Positions 46,701 to 57,350 of a stretch of DNA of 64,000 nt are shown here, piece by piece. The notes under the pieces were generated by a model. The model did not search any database. It had not been told where the DNA came from and worked only from the letters and a program-made list of their open reading frames with translations. Source of the stretch: Callorhinus ursinus. Lineage: Eukaryota; Chordata; Mammalia; Carnivora; Otariidae. Location of the stretch: NCBI RefSeq assembly GCF_003265705.1, contig NW_020312817.1:47347627-47411626 (forward strand). Reading direction: 5' to 3'. The number at the start of each line of letters is the position of its first letter. The first letter of the stretch is position 1. Both the position numbers and the translations under genes were made by a program.

Positions 46701-48763
46701 TAACATGATCTCATTGGAGTAAATATAGAACTATTTCAAAATTCAGAATCCCTACCTGAGTTATTTCTCTCATCATACAGAGTTTTTCTTCCCCTTCTTC
46801 TGTCCAAGGCAGTATGTAAATTTATTGGGAATATTGTTGTCACTCTTGGCTTTGGGGTGGCATTGACCTCAGCCCCTACTGTTACCTCTGATGAGAGGCC
46901 AGAGGCTCCCGTAACTCATATTCTGTTCTCTTAGCACAAGCTCGCCAGGCAATTGTTCTGGAAGAGCCAGTCTATGTCTCCATGGATACTGATATTCTTG
47001 CTCACTTCACTTGTTACTAGATCCTCTCAGACCTGGCTGGGACTTCTACTTGACTTCCAGTTTGCCCTGTGGTGTGTGCTTTAGGTCCACTTTTTCCTCA
47101 GTGCTGACATCACAGGCAAGCTTGCTTAACAGGAAGACCCCCTCTGTAAAAGCCTGGGAGCTGGGGGAGAGCGGAAGGCACTTTCCTCAGACTCTGCCTT
47201 TGCCAAAACGTGTCACAAGACCATGTCTACCTCTCTGCAGCCAACTCATAGGAGCAGAAAGAATGAAATAGAATGAAGGCACATGCCTTCTCCCACTCTC
47301 TGTTTCTATCTCAAGTGCTCTGAATAGTTCTACCTCTTCCGCCTGTGTGATGACCTCTTTCAATGGGGAAGCTGAGAGAAAAAAAGAAGGTAAAAAGAAA
47401 AAAAAATGAGAATGATGAAAAGTGGGGAGGCTATCTAACCTTAATTGTATATGCTATATTCTATTTAATTCCATTGCAATTAAAAGTATACCTCTTGAAT
47501 ACGTTTTTTTTTGTTTTTGTTTTTTCCCTTGATGAGAAGTGCCTTGAGCTCACCACTTACAATAGTATCCTGCATCCTTTATACAGGTAAGTCATTAGCA
47601 GTACCATGGGTAGTAATTATAGATAGGTATTATGTATTTTTGGTGAGTTAGACTTAACCAGGAAAGCAATCCTTCTTTGATTGAATAGCCTTATTTGCTT
47701 TTCTCATTTTATTTCAGTTATAGTATATTAGATTTCTAGAAAACAGAGTCCTACTTTTCGCTGAATTGCTACATAATCAAATGATTTGAGGTTTACTCAA
47801 TTTATGTTTCTGGGTCTCAGTTCCTCATCTAGAAATTCAATCTGATATTTTGAAAAACCATTTCTAGTTCTAAAAGCCTATGACACTTCTACTTTAAAAA
47901 TTACATTAGAACTTTGACTTTAAGTGCAGTTAGCACTAATCAATCCTGCCTGGGTTCTGTAGGTGATTCTTTATACTCTTTAGGATTTCTGCAGTTAAAT
48001 GATTTTGTGTCAATGTCTACAGTTTCAAATTAAAAAAAAAAAGAAGAGGAAGCAGCAGAGGAAAGGAAAAATATACCAACACAAACTCTGTAGGCGTTAA
48101 TTTCTCAGTGTAAAAACTTTCTGCACTGTGGAAGGTTTCGGTAGAACATCTGTTTTAAACCCCTGTGTTGTAATACTATTGAGATGATATTTCCAAAGAA
48201 GAATTTTAATTTTGGTAGGACTTGAAAACACTGGAGTAAGCTTTCCTTCCTGCCTGTGGTGCATTTATACCGTATCAGTTTAGTTCAGCTGGAGCTACAT
48301 TTCCCAGAATTCCTTCCCTCTACGGTTTGGGGTTTACACTGACCACAAAAGACATTTTGTATGAGATTTGAAAGACAGTGGTAAAGCAGTAGCCATATTT
48401 TTATGCTTTAAGTTTGCTGCAGTGCTTCAAACAATATGGCAGTTGGCACACGTCACTGATCTATTATCTCACCTCCTAAGTGTGGGGCATTGTCTGAACA
48501 TGTAGATTCTCCACCTCCCACCCGTTCTCTTCCTTTGGCAACTCTGAGTTTTGGAACACATGAGTGGGTAGATCCATGGTAAAAGGCACCAGTCTATCCT
48601 CCAAATCACCTATGTCATCTAGGTTGGAGGTGGTGAGAAACATACATATGTTATCCTTTTTTTTTTTTTTTTTTCCATTGTGTCCTACTTTTTCTTCATT
48701 CTTGTCCACCCAAAAAAGTTTCCTCTCTGTTTGCCAGTCAGGCTGACTTTTGGAGACATCAGA
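46701..48763. other. Mostly unique DNA, GC-richer at 46.8-47.3 kb
   Basis: An 86-codon frame (47011-47271) lies in the GC-richer patch but has no recognisable domain. MIR3/L2-like words (TGGGTCTCAGTTCCTCATCT) occur at about 47810. An 18 bp poly-T run ends at 48674. A 77-codon minus frame (48476-48709) is unsupported. Confidence 0.45.
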
Positions 48764-48987
48764 CTTGATATTAGGGACGCCTGGGTGGCTCAGTCAGTTG
48801 GGCGTCTGCCTCCATATCAGGTCATGATTCCAGCGTCCCGGGATCGAGCCCCACGTCTGGCTCCCTGCTCAGTGAGGAGCCTGCTTCTTCCTCTCCCCCT
48901 GCTCGTGCTCTCTCTCTCTCTCTCCCTCCCTCTCTCTGTCTCATATAAATAAATAAATTATTTTTAAAAATAAACCCTTGACATTTA
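48764..48987 (+). mobile_element. CAN-SINE
   Basis: Sense SINE 48774-48976 with a variant middle (CAGTCAGTTGGGCGTCTGCC, CATATCAGGTCATG). Weak duplications CTTGATATTA (48764-48773) and CTTGACATTTA (48977-48987). Confidence 0.92.
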
Positions 48988-49296
48988 ACACAGAAGTTAA
49001 TCTTACAGACTCCTTCATCGATTCCCACAATTAGATAGGGTCTAACCCCAATAGTAAATCTTTTATTCTAACCCTATTCTGTCCCATATGATGGAGCTCT
49101 TGAACATTTAAGTGTAACTAATCTCAATTGAGGTGTGTGATGAGTATAAAATACACACTAGATTTTGAAGACTTAATGTAAACAAAAAAGAATGTAAGTA
49201 ATCTCATTGATAATATTTTTATATAATTACATGTTATAATCATATTTTGAAAATACCTCATTGGGTAAAATATGTTAAAATTAATCCCATCATTAC

Positions 49297-49669
49297 TGTC
49301 TTAGTCGATTCCATCTGCTATAACAAAACACTACAGACTGGTTGGCTTAAACAACATACATTTATTTCTCACATTTCTGGAGGCTAGGAAGCTCAAGATC
49401 AAGGTGTTGGCAGATTCAGTGCATGGTGAGGGTCCTCTTCCTGGTTCGCAGATGGGCCACCTTCTTGCTGTATACTTATATTGAGGAGAGACAGAGAGCT
49501 CTAGTCTCTTCCTTTTCTTAAAAAAGACACTAATCCCATCTGGAGATTCCACCCTAGTGACCTCATCTAAATATAATTATCTCCCAATGCCCCAACTCCC
49601 AATACTATATATTGGAGGTTAGGATTTCAACATACAAATTTTGGTGAGGGATACATTCAATCCATAACA
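49297..49669 (-). mobile_element. Solo LTR, MaLR/MLT1-like, antisense
   Basis: About 373 bp, start TGTCTTAGTCGATTCC, end TCCATAACA. Characteristic antisense words: TATAACAAAACACTACAGAC, TTATTTCTCACATTTCTGG, CTGGTTCGCAGATGGGCCAC, ACACTAATCCCATCTGGAG and AGGATTTCAACATACAAATT. Ancient non-autonomous ERVL-MaLR group with no gag/pol nearby. Confidence 0.85.
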
Positions 49670-50086
49670 TTTTTCTTTTTACTTTTTTTAGTGTGGCTGC
49701 TAGATAATTTTAAATTAATGTGTGAGTCACATTATATTTTTATTAGATAGTAATACTCTAGATTACTCATACACATCTGATGCAGACATAGAAAACTAAT
49801 TCATTAATTTTAATATCCCCAGGCCCCTGTATGGATTAGTGATGTTATTAGAAAAATCCCTCAAATAATATTTGATGTTCAGCTGATCAATTCTGTTTGA
49901 ACATTGCTTTTACGTGGTGAGAAGGGTGAAGTGGCTTTATCTTCCATCCCCAAAACACAATCTCAACTTAGAAAATCACCTGTGGACAAGACTTCAGTTG
50001 ACCAACTTCACTCTAAACAGTGTGTTCATTTATTCATTCATTCAACAAATACTCTTTATTTTTTCCCCTGAGAATTACTTTCTTTT
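49670..50086. other. Unique DNA
   Basis: Nothing recognised except TTTATTCATTCATTCAACAA at about 50028, an antisense L2 terminal word. Confidence 0.5.
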
Positions 50087-50110
50087 TATTATTATTATTA
50101 TTATTATTAT
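50087..50110. repeat. (ATT)8 microsatellite
   Basis: Perfect trinucleotide run. Confidence 0.97.
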
Positions 50111-50119
50111 GTTCAATTA

Positions 50120-50345
50120 GAACAAATATTCTTTAAATAGCACCTAAGTATCAGTTACTTTTCTAGGTCCTAAGGGACAAAGGATCCAGATTTGAATATC
50201 TTACAATAAGGTCTTGTGCTGATGGAACTTAGAGTTTAAAGAAGGGAAACAGATGAGAAACTAACCAAAAGGATGACTGGAGAGTTCGAAGTGGATCTTG
50301 AGGAAAATAAGAAATAAGGTGACGGATAGAGACTAGACTTGTTTC
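50120..50345 (-). mobile_element. L2 LINE 3' end, antisense
   Basis: ATTCTTTAAATAGCACCTAA, TTTTCTAGGTCCTAAGGGAC, CTGATGGAACTTAGAG and GGAAACAGATGAGAAACTAA follow antisense L2. The ATT microsatellite probably arose within its start. Confidence 0.65.
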
Positions 50346-53073
50346 CTTTAGATGGTTTGAGCAATGATAATTTCTTTCTCAAATTATTACAGAGTGGCAG
50401 CTTACATTGTGTTAAAAGGAATGACTTTATTCATTAAAAAAGTGTACAAAAATACAATAAATAATTTCAATTTTATTTATTTGAAGCAACAATGGGAGAA
50501 ATTCTAGAAAATCATGAATATGGAAATAGAAGTTGACTGCCATTGATATTCCATGTATGGCTACTGGGATTTTAGAGCTGGTGTGTTCAAGTTCGATGTT
50601 AAAAATTCAAGGCTTACCAGCTTCCTAACTTTATTTTGAATTGCAGACATAAAATAGAGGATCAGTTACAGTTTGGTCAGCGAGCACAAAGGAATCTACC
50701 TCTTGACACTTATAAATGTGTTCATTAATATTTAATGTGTCTGTAGGATGCTTTGAAGGATGTAGTTTATACAATTAGAACATTTATGAGGGATGAGTCA
50801 TAGTACATGAATCATGTTTGTTATCTGTTTTGAAATTTAAAATCACCAGCAGGTTTCCAAAATGCATGTTCAAGTTCTAAGGAAGATAGGAAAGGACAAA
50901 CCTCTGATGGAAAAGAAAACAATGCCACAGAACACATTTCAGAGAAAAATAGACTTCAGTGTTGAAATCCTACAGTAATTGTAAGGAAAGAAATTCAGTA
51001 GATCTGACATCTTTCTTTTGTGTTGGCCCATGAGTTGTCTATGAACGGTGTCGGCTTTCCACTTGTGCCGAAAACATTCAGTGGTTCAGTGCCAAAGCAG
51101 TTCTGACAAACTTTTTCATTGGTGCCAATTCTCATGATGGTGTGCTCTCAGCATTTGCCTTTGAATTTCAAATGGTTGTAAAACTCCAGGGGTTCACACT
51201 CTGTGAATGAAATGAGACAAGAAGATGTCAACAAAACTGTTTAGCTGCATTTCATCATTTTTTTTTTCTTTCTTGGCTCCAACGTGGCTTGAGACCTGGC
51301 ATACTGTATAACATAGTAAAGTGTTAGACAGAAAGTGCTAACCCAGTCAGAAACAGTGAATCCTACAAGGAGAAAGCAATAAGCTACCAGAAAGGCATTG
51401 CCGACGCCTTGCCATGCCTTCAGGCCTAGAAAACAATTATAAAAATGGTACACTTGGAAATCACTCTGTCCCAGGCAGAGGCAATAAATTGACTGAGTTA
51501 ATGTACATGATTTGACTACTGATATAAACATGAGCTATATGGCAAGCACACCTCAACAAGAAAAACAAGAGTTTAGTCTGGTACCCAGATGTTATTCAAA
51601 TACACAGCTGTTAGGCTCTGCATTGCCAACATTTAGTGAATGTAATCCCCCAGTGCCTACATTGTTTTACATAGTGATAACAATAGCAACCTTCTTCAAA
51701 AAGCTTAACCAGTATCACTTCGGTAGTGAGTTCAACAGTTATGCTAACTTCTGAATGAAGCTACATTATGTTGAAGAATCTGACCCCTATATTCTATGAT
51801 ATCTCCATGATTCTGCTTTTAGGAATGATTGAGTTCAAGAAAAATAGAACACAGATTAGATTGGATTATAAGGTACAACAAGATGAGAGGTGTTATAGAT
51901 CAGCTTTCACTTAGGATGCTGAGATAAACATAACTGTACCACCAATTCAAGTGGCTTTTGTTAGTCAGTTTGACTTAAATGCAAAGAATGCCATCCAGAC
52001 ATTAATTTACATTATTACCATACCACATCTGAGGTATTCATTTATGTTCTTTTTTCGTTCTCTTCTCTACCGCATATACGTGGTTGGCCAAATAACCAAA
52101 TTCTACGATTGTTCACACTGGTGTGGTTTACATTTTCCATCCATATTTCAATTTGGTGCAGTGGAGATTAATACCTTAGATAATCTATCTGAGACATAGG
52201 AAAAGTATGTATTTTCAGTGAATGACTCAATTCATTGAAGGAACAATGAAACTCTATGAAAGCTGTCTTGGATGCCGTACAAAATCGCTTAACCTCTGCT
52301 GTGTCTTTTGTAGGATGGTGTAGGTTATGGAGTTGCACTCTGCAGCTGATTCCAGGAGAGTAATTAGGAAAAGAGCCAATTTGCTATTCATAGAACTCTC
52401 TCTGAAGCAGAATAAAAGATGTGCAGCCTTTCTTTTCCACTGACCCATTGCAAGAACACTGGAAATACCTTGCACTATCCTGTCCCCTTAAGAGAGACCT
52501 GAATGGTGAGATTTAGTTGTAAAAATATTCACTAATATGCCAGCCAAATGTACAATTTATGAGCATATTCATGTTGCCATTTTATTAGACAGGGAAAGGA
52601 CTGTGGCAGATCAATGCTTTCTCAAACCTTTGTATCAATGTTTCCTTGGCCCTCCTGTAGTTGGAAATGACTATTTCTATTTATGGACTTTCATTGCTTT
52701 CCAAATATATTCTTTCACATGGCAATGGAATTTGATCATATAGCCAATATATCTCAGCAGATTTTACATGCACGACTGCTATCTTCATATTGATCTTTTT
52801 AAATTGCTGTAATACTTTGCACTGTGTCTAAAGGCACTCAGTGTTTCTTTTATTATAATGCACAAGGGAGCCTTGATGTTCATCTCTTCTTTTCACTCAC
52901 ATCACCTCTGTGAGTTCTTAGTCTTACTTCCCTTAGATAACAGAATTGCAAATGTACATATCCTACATCTTGCGGGCACAAAAAGCCTGTTTCTCTTTAT
53001 TTCGTGTCAGAAAAAAGTTCTAATTCTCCTGAGTTTCCATTTTGTTCCCAAGGTCTCCCAGGTCTCCCAAGTT
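50346..53073. other. Repeat-free unique block
   Basis: 2.7 kb without any interspersed or simple repeat I recognise, the cleanest stretch of this size in the window. Open frames of 66-96 codons occur on both strands (51241-51531 minus, 51512-51754 plus, 51951-52199 plus, 52254-52475 minus). None has a named domain. The block includes the candidate terminal exon listed next. Confidence 0.5.
50440..51200 (-). other. Candidate 3'-terminal exon and 3' UTR (weak)
   Basis: On the minus strand a good acceptor (pyrimidine-rich CTCATTTCATTCACAG) ends at 51201. From 51200 the sequence reads C-E-P-L-E-F-Y-N-H-L-K-F-K-G-K-C and then TGA. The same frame then stays open for another 49 codons to a second stop. 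Tandem AATAAA signals lie about 720 bp downstream (50471-50484), the arrangement expected of a last exon with a UTR. I recognise no family and see no convincing upstream exon. It could equally be chance, a non-coding RNA exon or a pseudogene piece. Confidence 0.2.
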
Positions 53074-53314
53074 GAAACTGGGTCTTTCAAGGGGTGCCTG
53101 GGTGGCTCAGTTGTTAAGCGTCTGCCTTCGGCTCAGGTCATGACCCCAGAGTCCTGGGATCGAGCCCCACATCGGGCTCCCTGCTCCACGGGAAGCCTGC
53201 TTCTCCCTCTCCCACTCCCCCTGCTTGTGTTCCCTCTCTCGCTGTGTCTCTCTCTGTCAAATAAATAAATAAAATCTTAAAAAAAAAAAAAAAAGAAAGA
53301 AACTGGGTCTTTCA
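53074..53314 (+). mobile_element. Young CAN-SINE with 16 bp target duplications
   Basis: Sense SINE 53090-53298. Exact duplications GAAACTGGGTCTTTCA at 53074-53089 and 53299-53314. The CT-rich half is essentially identical to the SINE at 8287-8525. The 136-codon frame running into it (52858-53268) is a chance frame completed by SINE sequence. Confidence 0.97.
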
Positions 53315-54333
53315 TACTAACTCAAACTCTTCCTAATAAAAGCTCTTTGGAAGGTAAAAACAATCAATGTTTAAAATCATATTGGGGTATTTTTCTCCCT
53401 ATAAAACTTACCCTTTTCCCTCCTTGAATCTGTATATAAGAGAAAGTTTGTATGTGTTTGACTAGAGATATTTGCTCCAACTGCTGTCATTTGGTCTTCA
53501 ACTGGTCCTCAGAGTCTAGGTCTGCCCGGGCCCTCTTCAGTCCCTTTCAGGGTCTGGTATCCATTGAAGGTGGGCTGCCCATTTCTTATGGGTGTCTTGT
53601 CGGCACATGTCAGAAACCCCTGTCAAGGAGTCCATCTTTGCCGCCCCTGTATTCTGATCCCAGACCTTTCTAATCACCAGTTGTCTTCAGGTATACCATG
53701 GACTCAAAAGTCCAGGATATCTAGGCTCATCTGTCTGCATCATGTTGGTATCTGCAGACTCTGAGGTGCTGCTCTCCAGCCCAGCAACCTAGACACCTCC
53801 CATAATGCTTGCGTTTCTATACCTCAGAATGACATGTAGATATAGGACTTTGCTAAGGTCAATAGCCCTTAATCTTAATGTTAAGCTTTTCATCGCTTTC
53901 CTCTACCCCCATCTCTCAAAATAAAATTTTCTAGAGGCTTTACTTTTGGAAAGGGATATTCATAGGTAATAGTCCTCAACCATTTTCTTTTTTTACTTTT
54001 TTTTTTTTTTGCTGTCACTCACTGCACATCTCTTTGATATCTGATCTGAGTCAAAATGAGCTTTGAGAATTTAGAAAAAAAAATCTTTTCTCAGCAGGGC
54101 CTAGGTTTAAAATTATTGTAATTACTGGTATTCCCAAAGTGTTAGGTTGGAAATTCAAAAATGATCAGTAACTCTTTTATTCCAGGCTGTATTTTTCTTC
54201 CCCTAAAGGAATGGATTCCTTTTGTTTAAGAGCTAGAAATTCTCAGAAGAGCATGATTGAAAAGAAATGAATATATGTGGAAATATTTTAAATATATGTC
54301 ATCTTTGGGTTTTTTATCTATTTATTCATTTTA
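53315..54333. other. Unique DNA, GC-richer at 53.45-53.8 kb
   Basis: Two overlapping plus frames (53452-53673, 53564-53764) lie in the GC-richer patch, with no recognisable domain. Confidence 0.45.
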
Positions 54334-54397
54334 AAGCTTGGACTCTGGAGACAAACTGCATGGATTTGGGTTTAAATCCTGGCTCTTCAGTCCAGGC

Positions 54398-54672
54398 ATG
54401 GTGCCTGCTTAAGATTCTCTCTCTTCCAGGGCACCTGGGTGGTTCAGTTGGTTAATCATCTGATTCTTAGTTTTGGCTCGGGTCATGATATCAAGCCCCA
54501 CGATGGGCTCCATGCTCAGCTGGGAGTCTGCTTGAGAGTCTCGCTCTCTCTCTGCCCCTGCCCTACCCCTCGAATGGATAGATAAATCTTTAAAATAAAA
54601 AAAAAGATTCTCTCTCTCCCTCTCCCTTTGCCCCTCCCCCCTGCTTGCACACAATCTCTCTCTAAAAAAAAA
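54398..54672 (+). mobile_element. 5'-truncated older CAN-SINE, split by a second CAN-SINE
   Basis: Left piece GGTGCCTGCTTAAGATTCTC (54400-54427) and right piece 54604-54672 (CCTCTCCCTTTGCCCCTCCC ending in poly-A) make one SINE 3' half once the inner element is removed. Confidence 0.8.
54411..54620 (+). mobile_element. CAN-SINE nested inside an older CAN-SINE
   Basis: Sense element 54428-54603 (GGGCACCTGGGTGGTTCAG). Duplications AAGATTCTCTCTCTTCC (54411-54427) and AAGATTCTCTCTCTCCC (54604-54620) are copies of the host SINE's own CT-rich segment. Confidence 0.9.
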
Positions 54673-54954
54673 AGAATAATTCCTCACACAGTATAAGTTC
54701 TATATAAGTAGTTAATAATGATAATGCCGATAAAAATAATAAATAAAAATAAACTGGAATCTTAACAGTTACCATGAATTAAAAGTTTAGTTGTAAACAC
54801 ATACACAGAGAAAATTCTATCAATAGGAAAATAAATGACATAAATAGCACATAGACAGCTTAGGTTGCAGCCTAAGGGACTCTGAGAGAAGAGAAATTGG
54901 ATATATTCTTACTGCAAAAGTAAAGATTAGACATAAAACATTAAAAATAAATAA

Positions 54955-55630
54955 ACATTCAACCGAGTATCCACTATATGTCAAAGTCTGTTCTAGGCAC
55001 TGAGATTACCACTATAGACAAAACAAATTTTTGATTCTACATAGTATAAATTCTTAGTGTGAGTGAGATAGATAATTGAACAAATAAAAATGAATAAAAT
55101 AAAACATTGACACCTACTTCAAAAAATAAAGTAACTAAATAAGTTAAATTAATGTGGTAGAGGTAGAATTTACATTTGGTATTCCCAGGGACACCCCCAC
55201 AAGGGGACTTTTAAGTAGGGACCTGAATGAAGAGAAGCCAGTTGTGGGAGGATATGACAGCTAAGACACCAAGGGTGCATCAGGGCAGAGAAGAAATGAG
55301 CTCTTTGTTTCCAGGAAACACAAAGGGCCCTGTGGCATGAAGCCTTAGGGGTTTAAGCAGAGCAGTGACACGTTTTGTTGTATGTGTTCAAGTAGAAAAA
55401 TCTAACTGCTATGAAATGAATAGATTGCAGGGGGCTAGTATGAAATCAGGGAGATCACTTAGGGGGCAATAGTTATGGTTCAAATGAATGGTGGTTTCAC
55501 CTGGGACAAAGGCAGCAGTGGTGATTATGGGCAAAAAGATTCACATACTAGGAATTTTGAAATACGGCTTTTGGTGTTTGCTGAGGATCTCCATGCAGGA
55601 TAAAATGAGTTCCTCCAGCCAGGAATTGGA
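54955..55630 (-). mobile_element. L2 LINE fragment, antisense
   Basis: CCACTATATGTCAAAGTCTG, TTCTAGGCACTGAGATTACC, GGGACCTGAATGAAGAGAAG, AGCAGAGCAGTGACACG and TGTTTGCTGAGGATC follow antisense L2 from the 3' UTR into late ORF2. Decayed. Confidence 0.75.
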
Positions 55631-57130
55631 CATCTAACATACGCCTCTCAGCCACGCACCATTTTTACAGCCTTTGTTTTATACACGGGTAGAACCCCAA
55701 TTTCCACTCTTTCCCAGAGTTCCTCTGGAATTTCCAGCAAAGAGACTTTAAAAGGTTATTTGAAAAAGCAAGCTAAGATATACATTTGGAAAGAGGCCAG
55801 ATATACACTTGGAAAGAAGGTGAGTCACAATAATTACCTCAGAAGAACACAGAGTCGGACACTGAAGATCTACAAAAGCGTAGTGATTTGATTCTAAGGG
55901 AGTAAAATATTAAGCATGTATTTTATACGTTGTATGGAAGAAAAGCCAATCAAACATCATTAACATAAATCTTGATTTGAACATACCAGGCATGAGAAGT
56001 TTCTGAAGGAACACTCTAACCTGGTGCAGGAGGGTAGAGAGATTTAAACAGGGTTAAGTAGACAGGGTGAGTGGCAGTTTGGTTGATTTCAGGAATAGTT
56101 CATTAAGAGCGGTTCTTGAAAAGAAAGAAATTAAGATGTGTGGACAATCTGGCTGCAACATCTATCACTCCACTGATTGCCAGGGTTGATTCAGCTGATC
56201 TGGCTGGTTAAGTAGGTGTCCCCTTCGGACTCCAGACACATCCACATGAGGCACTGCATGTGGTAGTCTACTTTTCTTAAAAAAAGGAATTATTTGTGCA
56301 GATCATGATTGTTTATTCAGTATGGATTTTGGGGTTTTTCAAGAGTGGGAGGGAGCCATTAGGAGCAGAGGTCATATACGAGAGGTGGTAGGAGAACCAG
56401 TTGCCAGGACAATGGCATACGAGGCACTATAGAAAACGCTCAATCCTTCAATCTCTCTTACGCTGAGTTTTAATTTTTCGAGCACATTACATGACATCTG
56501 TTGTATATGGAGGAGCTGATTTTGTAGTTAGTAGAGTTGGAGAAAAGTGGCCATGAGAGGGAGGAAAGGAAAGGAGAGAGCTCAAGAATGAGGCCATGTT
56601 TTGGCTATCATTGGTTCCATTCTTACCTCTTGTCCCCAAAGAAGTATTAATGAGAAATTGTCTCATGCAGAGGAAGGGAATGTTTGATCCAGTGATGCTC
56701 CACACCCACTAAACCCCCTATCACATATACATGCTTAGCTTAGGAATGTTTTTTGTACTGCATTCTGATAAGGTTATCCTATTGAGGCCACAAGGTATAT
56801 CACATTACTGGGAGTAGGGACTTTGACTCTGCAGTGCATATTTGAATCATTCCAGATCCCCTGCCAATTATTCAAGGAAAAAGTGTGATCCAAAAACAGA
56901 AAAATAGGAAGCCACAAAGTAGGTCCACGGCAGACTGGTAAGGAGGTGTCTTCTCTCTCTGGCCTTACTCCTTCAAATGCAGATTTCAAGGAGGGTGAGT
57001 ATAGGCTTCCCTGAAGGTCACTGAGGCAATACCTACCATTCCCCAATAAGTCATCACTCCAATGGGGTTGGGTCTACAGCCTCAGAGAACAAGGCAGGAT
57101 AATAAGTATTAGTTAGCTTGAATATATGGC
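55631..57130. other. Unique DNA, no gene recognised
   Basis: Frames 56487-56705 and 56774-57046 (minus) lack recognisable domains. A local near-repeat GATATACA(T/C)TTGGAAAGA occurs at about 55777 and 55801. Confidence 0.5.
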
Positions 57131-57350
57131 ACACACATATATGTTTTTTTTATTATGTTATGTTAATCACCATACGAACCAGTCATCATTAGTTTTTGGT
57201 GCAGTGTTCCACGATTCATTGTTTGTGCACAACACCCAGTGCTCCACGCAGAATGTGCCCTCTTTAATACCCATCACCAGGCTGACCTGTCCCCCCACCC
57301 CCCTCCCCTCTAGAGCCCTCAGTTTGTTTTTTAGAGTCCACACATATATA
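57131..57350 (-). mobile_element. Young 5'-truncated L1 3' end, antisense
   Basis: About 195 bp of the same carnivore L1 3' terminus as at 16477 (ATGTTATGTTAATCACCATA, GTGTTCCACGATTCATTG, TACCCATCACCAGGCTGACC). Flanked by ACACACATATAT-type duplications (57131-57142 and about 57339-57350). Confidence 0.88.

Larger units (their letters stand above)
54334..54735 (+). repeat. MIR SINE, interrupted by nested CAN-SINEs
   Basis: MIR 5' part at 54334-54390 (GGACTCTGGAGACAAACTGC, GGGTTTAAATCCTGGCTC). What looks like its 3' part resumes at about 54675-54735 (CACACAGTATAAGTTCTATA, AGTAGTTAATAATGATAAT). The middle of MIR is missing and CAN-SINE sequence occupies the gap. Confidence 0.65.

Noticed and set aside
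51241..51531. 96-codon hydrophobic minus frame as a membrane protein
   Set aside because: Hydrophobicity alone is common in T-rich frames; no family recognised and the C-terminal lysines come from a poly-T tract. Kept only as context for the possible exon.
52858..53268. Longest open frame in the window (136 codons)
   Set aside because: Its last third is CAN-SINE sequence; the first part has no recognisable domain.
8287..54603. Repeated ~200 bp units as a CRISPR-like or satellite array
   Set aside because: Copies are dispersed, in both orientations, flanked by target duplications and ending in poly-A: classic SINE behaviour.
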